Source: an uncultured Anaerolineaceae bacterium (GTDB lineage: Bacteria > Chloroflexota > Anaerolineae > Anaerolineales > Anaerolineaceae). From it: 7,887 nt of DNA. Under the pieces are notes generated by a model. It did no database searches. It saw only the letters and a list, made by a program, of their open reading frames with translations, and was not told the DNA's origin. The stretch spans positions 1-7,887 of the forward strand of contig CALCQT010000253.1 in the NCBI GenBank assembly GCA_937894825.1. Reading direction: 5' to 3'. Each line of letters begins with the position of its first letter. Positions within the stretch are counted from its first letter, which is position 1. The position numbers were made by a program, and so were the translations under genes. Below are positions 5,574-7,887 of the stretch, in pieces.

Positions 5574-6473
5574 ATGAAAATGGTTATTGATCATCTCAAT
5601 TTTACAAAAGATACAAAACTTTTTCCTATTATTGGTTATCCTATGGGCCAAAGCAGTGCTTCATATGCATATAACCCTTTATTTGCAGCCAATGGAATTG
5701 ATGAGATTATGTTTCCAATAGAAATACCTGTCGGGAAATTGGATGATTTCATGGCAGCGTTCAGAACTTTAGGATTGAAGCATTTTAGTTTGACGATGCC
5801 GCATAAATCAGCGATTATTCCTTATCTTGATGAAGTAGATGAATATTCCCGGATTTTTAATTCAGTCAATATTGTCAAAGTTAATGAAAATGGAAAAACT
5901 GTCGGAGCCGGCATGGATGGCAGGGGCAATATGGCTGCAATCAAAATGGCGAATGTTTGTGTCAAGGATATGCATGTATTCATTCTTGGCGCAGGAAGTA
6001 TTGTCGGCGTTATTCTTCTTGAGCTCGCGAAGGAAGGCGCCAGGAAAGTGACACTTGTGAATCGCTCAATTGAACGTGCGCAGACGTTAGTGCAAACTGT
6101 GCGTCAATATACTTCGATGGAAATTGTGTGTTTACCCTTCACGAACGAGAATCTGGATAAGGTTGCTGCTGAATGCGATTTTTTTATGCAAGCGACACCT
6201 CTTGGTTTGTATGGTTACCCGGAGGATCATTCTTATCTTGGGTTTTTGGATAAATTGAAGCCAGAGGCAGTTGTGATGGAAAATATTGTGAATCCACCCA
6301 TGACAACGATGGCAAAACGAGCATTGAAACTTAACCATAAAGTGATTTATGGCGTTGACATGATGATCGGTCAACTTGGGGCGATTTTTGAATTCTGCTA
6401 CGGATATCGCCCGAAAAACGAACATCTGGATATGGCGAAGAGAAGTGTTTATCAATATTTTGGCATTGAATAA
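5574..6473 (+). CDS. Divergent shikimate / quinate dehydrogenase-like protein (AroE family)
   Basis: The 299-residue cytoplasmic protein has both AroE domains. In the substrate domain, PIIGYPMGQSSASYAYNPLF (18-37) stands where AroE has the S-x-S shikimate clamp: Ser27 is kept, but the second Ser is Ala29. SLTMPHK (72-78) supplies the catalytic Lys78, NSVN (96-99) Asn99, and GMDGRG (113-118) the catalytic Asp115. The nucleotide domain has the glycine loop ILGAGSIVG (137-145) and VNRSIERA (162-169), close to the NRT-x-x-R NADP pocket. The C-terminal GVDMMIGQLGAIFEF has the substrate Gln267. Catalytic Lys and Asp are present, so an active NAD(P)-dependent dehydrogenase is likely, but the pocket change and overall divergence suggest a substrate other than biosynthetic shikimate. 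The ATG at 5574 follows AGGAAGGA (5555-5562). The gene heads a + strand group with an M29-like gene 88 bases downstream, under the promoter at 5380-5408. Confidence 0.88.
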   Translation: MKMVIDHLNFTKDTKLFPIIGYPMGQSSASYAYNPLFAANGIDEIMFPIEIPVGKLDDFMAAFRTLGLKHFSLTMPHKSAIIPYLDEVDEYSRIFNSVNIVKVNENGKTVGAGMDGRGNMAAIKMANVCVKDMHVFILGAGSIVGVILLELAKEGARKVTLVNRSIERAQTLVQTVRQYTSMEIVCLPFTNENLDKVAAECDFFMQATPLGLYGYPEDHSYLGFLDKLKPEAVVMENIVNPPMTTMAKRALKLNHKVIYGVDMMIGQLGAIFEFCYGYRPKNEHLDMAKRSVYQYFGIE

Positions 6474-6500
6474 CGAGTCGCATATATGCAGCGTTATTTT
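6469..6500 (+). terminator. Hairpin over the stop codon of the AroE-like gene, possible weak terminator
   Basis: AATAACG (6469-6475, containing the TAA stop) pairs with CGTTATT (6492-6498). The loop contains the 10-base palindrome GCATATATGC (6480-6489). TT and then ATGATTTC follow, a modest T-rich tail. It may cause partial termination or separate the levels of the two genes; the stem is only seven pairs and AT-rich. Confidence 0.35.
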
Positions 6501-6546
6501 ATGATTTCTTGTGATTTCTGTACATTTTTAACGAATACCATTTTTT

Positions 6547-6555
6547 GAGGAGGGG
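6547..6555 (+). promoter_or_regulatory. Ribosome binding site fixing the M29-like gene start
   Basis: GAGGAGGGG ends 6 bases before ATG 6562-6564. An in-frame TTG at 6556 directly abuts this sequence with no spacer and is unlikely to be used. Confidence 0.75.
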
Positions 6556-6561
6556 TTGAAT

Positions 6562-7527
6562 ATGCCCAAAAAAATTTATAAGGCATGCCAGACTTTATTA
6601 GACGTTTGTGCAAACTGCCAAAAGGACGAAAAAATCCTTATTGTTACAGACCCTGATAGTTACCATATTGCTCAAGCACTGTGGGATGCGGCGGAAGAAT
6701 ATCCAAATCGTAGCATGATCATGATGCCTACGCAAACGATGCATGGCCAGGAACCTACTGATCTGGTTGCAGCGGCGATGATGGCTGCGGATGTCATTTT
6801 CCGTCCGACCACATTTTCCATTTCCAGTACCGAGGCCAAACGAAATGCCTGTGCCAATGGCGCCCGGGATCTCAATTGCTCCGATTATGACTTGAGGATG
6901 CTGGAATCCGGCGGATTATATGCAGATTTTGAGGCGATGGGGCCAATTATGGATAAAGTTGCCGTACTGCTTGAAGGAGATGAAGTGCGTATAACATCCG
7001 CCTTAGGCACAAACTTTGTCGCAAATATTACCGGAAGAAAAAGCTTACCGCAATATGGCAGAAGTATCTATCCCGGACAATCTTCCTCTCCCCCCGACAT
7101 TGAATGTGCAATTGGAGGCAATGCCGGCACTGCGAACGGTGTCGTTTACATTGATGGGAGTATTCCTCATCCGCGCTTAGGTTTGATTACAGAACCGATC
7201 CGAATCGATATTAAAGAAAGCCGTGTGGTAGATATCTCAGGGGGTGAGCAAGCTGAAATTCTTAAAGACATTCTGGCTGGATTCAATGACCCCAAAGTGT
7301 ATCATGTCGGAGAAATTGGGATTGGAATGAACCCGGCCTGCGAGTTGACCGGAAGGATGCTGGAAGATGAAGGCTGCTACGGAACGGTGCATTTCGGTTT
7401 TGGGGATGACCGTGGCTTTAAAGGGACTAATTCCTGTCCGGTGCATCTGGATCTGGTGTTCCGTTCACCTACATTGACAGTGGATGGCAATGTGCTTTTG
7501 GATAACGGCAAGCTTACAGTGGAATAA
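6562..7527 (+). CDS. M29 aminopeptidase T-like / NicX-like metalloprotein
   Basis: The 321-residue protein resembles the family annotated as leucyl aminopeptidase (aminopeptidase T, M29), which also contains the 2,5-dihydroxypyridine 5,6-dioxygenase NicX. Visible features are an N-terminal alpha/beta domain (ILIVTDPDSYHIAQALWDAA), ALGTNFVANITGRK, the Gly-rich IGGNAGTANGVVYIDGSIP, and a C-terminal metal-site region: GEIGIGMNP with Glu251, LEDEGCYGTVHFGFGD with Glu268, Glu270 and His277, and PVHLDLVF with His295-x-Asp297. The His and H-x-D pattern recalls metal ligands of both AmpT and NicX, but spacing differs from what I recall for either, so peptidase or ring-cleaving activity cannot be assigned. 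It is shorter than AmpT (about 400 residues). The start follows a strong GAGGAGGGG. Its place behind an AroE-like dehydrogenase argues for a small-molecule pathway over general peptide turnover; that is inference. Confidence 0.82.
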   Translation: MPKKIYKACQTLLDVCANCQKDEKILIVTDPDSYHIAQALWDAAEEYPNRSMIMMPTQTMHGQEPTDLVAAAMMAADVIFRPTTFSISSTEAKRNACANGARDLNCSDYDLRMLESGGLYADFEAMGPIMDKVAVLLEGDEVRITSALGTNFVANITGRKSLPQYGRSIYPGQSSSPPDIECAIGGNAGTANGVVYIDGSIPHPRLGLITEPIRIDIKESRVVDISGGEQAEILKDILAGFNDPKVYHVGEIGIGMNPACELTGRMLEDEGCYGTVHFGFGDDRGFKGTNSCPVHLDLVFRSPTLTVDGNVLLDNGKLTVE

Positions 7528-7564
7528 ATAAAGCGGTTACAAACGGAAGTATAGAAGCTTTATC

Positions 7565-7683
7565 AATATTCACTTTCTAAGTTTTTTGAAATCGATCTTT
7601 ATCAAAAGTAAATTTAATTGATTATGTTTGAAGTTAAATAAAAAATAATTAATTAGTGAATATTCAGTAAGTGTATAAAGATC
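7565..7683. repeat. Two interleaved inverted repeats upstream of the Fe-ADH gene
   Basis: AATATTCACT (7565-7574) matches AGTGAATATT (7655-7664), and GATCTTTAT (7594-7602) matches ATAAAGATC (7675-7683), both perfect. The order A-B-A'-B' is that of a pseudoknot in RNA or of paired protein sites in DNA. CTTTATCAA also occurs twice as a direct repeat (7558-7566, 7597-7605). A -10-like TATAAA (7674-7679) overlaps the last arm, but no good -35 was found. The spacer 7528-7734 is very AT-rich, which raises the chance of accidental matches. Confidence 0.4.
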
Positions 7684-7734
7684 ATTGTTCTGAAAATGAA
7701 ATAAGGAATTAGTTTTTATACAGGAAGGGGAATC

Positions 7735-7887
7735 ATGAACAATTTTGAAATGCATATTCCGACCAAAATAATCTTTGGAAAAAAGACGCATATGCAGATT
7801 GGTGAAATAATTGAAGGGTATGGCTTTAGAAGGATACTTCTGGTATATGGTGGACATAGTATAAAAAAGACAGGCCTTTATGATGAG
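7735..7887 (+). CDS. Iron-containing alcohol dehydrogenase, N-terminal part (3' end outside window)
   Basis: Fifty-one codons are visible from ATG 7735, preceded by AGGAAGGGG (7722-7730). The reading contains PTKIIFGKK (9-17) and LLVYGGHSIKKTGLYDE, the N-terminal beta strand and nucleotide-binding segment of group III Fe-ADHs such as the butanol dehydrogenases BdhA/YqhD. These enzymes reduce aldehydes to alcohols with NAD(P)H, or the reverse. The Fe-binding Asp/His residues lie beyond the window. The family member and substrate cannot be chosen from this part. It follows the M29-like gene by 207 AT-rich bases, so it may have its own promoter or belong to the same group. Confidence 0.9.
   Translation, partial: MNNFEMHIPTKIIFGKKTHMQIGEIIEGYGFRRILLVYGGHSIKKTGLYDE

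Overview
The window is bacterial, gene-dense DNA holding eight genes (two cut by the window ends) with clear Shine-Dalgarno sequences. The organism cannot be named from this sequence. An E. coli-type DeoD, a CUT2 (RbsBAC-type) sugar transporter, an M29/NicX-like protein and an iron-containing alcohol dehydrogenase suggest a carbohydrate-using anaerobe, such as a clostridial, spirochaete or Anaerolineae-like lineage. The transporter's binding protein has a plain Sec signal peptide with no lipobox cysteine. This fits a cell with a periplasm better than a typical Gram-positive, but is not decisive.

Layout: (1) 1-268, the 3' end of deoD (purine nucleoside phosphorylase). (2) 269-4137, a sugar ABC transporter operon on the + strand: promoter with a LacI/cre-like dyad, binding protein, a strong GAAA-capped hairpin, two-domain ATPase with a TTG start, and a permease whose frame is broken by an amber codon at 3613-3615. 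The operon ends in a hairpin at about 4167-4219. (3) 4322-5203, a stand-alone homocysteine S-methyltransferase-domain protein on the - strand, convergent with the transporter. (4) 5204-5573, a 370-base divergent intergenic region with a near-consensus extended -10 promoter and two copies of an ACACGTGT-centred palindrome. (5) 5574-7887, on the + strand: a divergent shikimate dehydrogenase-like enzyme, an M29/NicX-like putative metalloprotein and the start of an iron-dependent alcohol dehydrogenase.

How the genes may work together: the transporter genes form one import system, probably for a pentose or related polyol or sugar, and a LacI-family repressor probably controls it. The binding pocket departs from E. 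coli RbsB at the position of Arg90, so ribose should not be assumed. The permease break would inactivate the system unless it is a sequencing or assembly error or is read through. The second group (AroE-like, M29/NicX-like, Fe-ADH) looks like an inducible catabolic or biosynthetic cluster continuing past the right edge. Its substrate is unknown, and it is the best candidate here for an undescribed pathway. No mobile elements, CRISPR arrays, tRNAs or rRNAs were seen.
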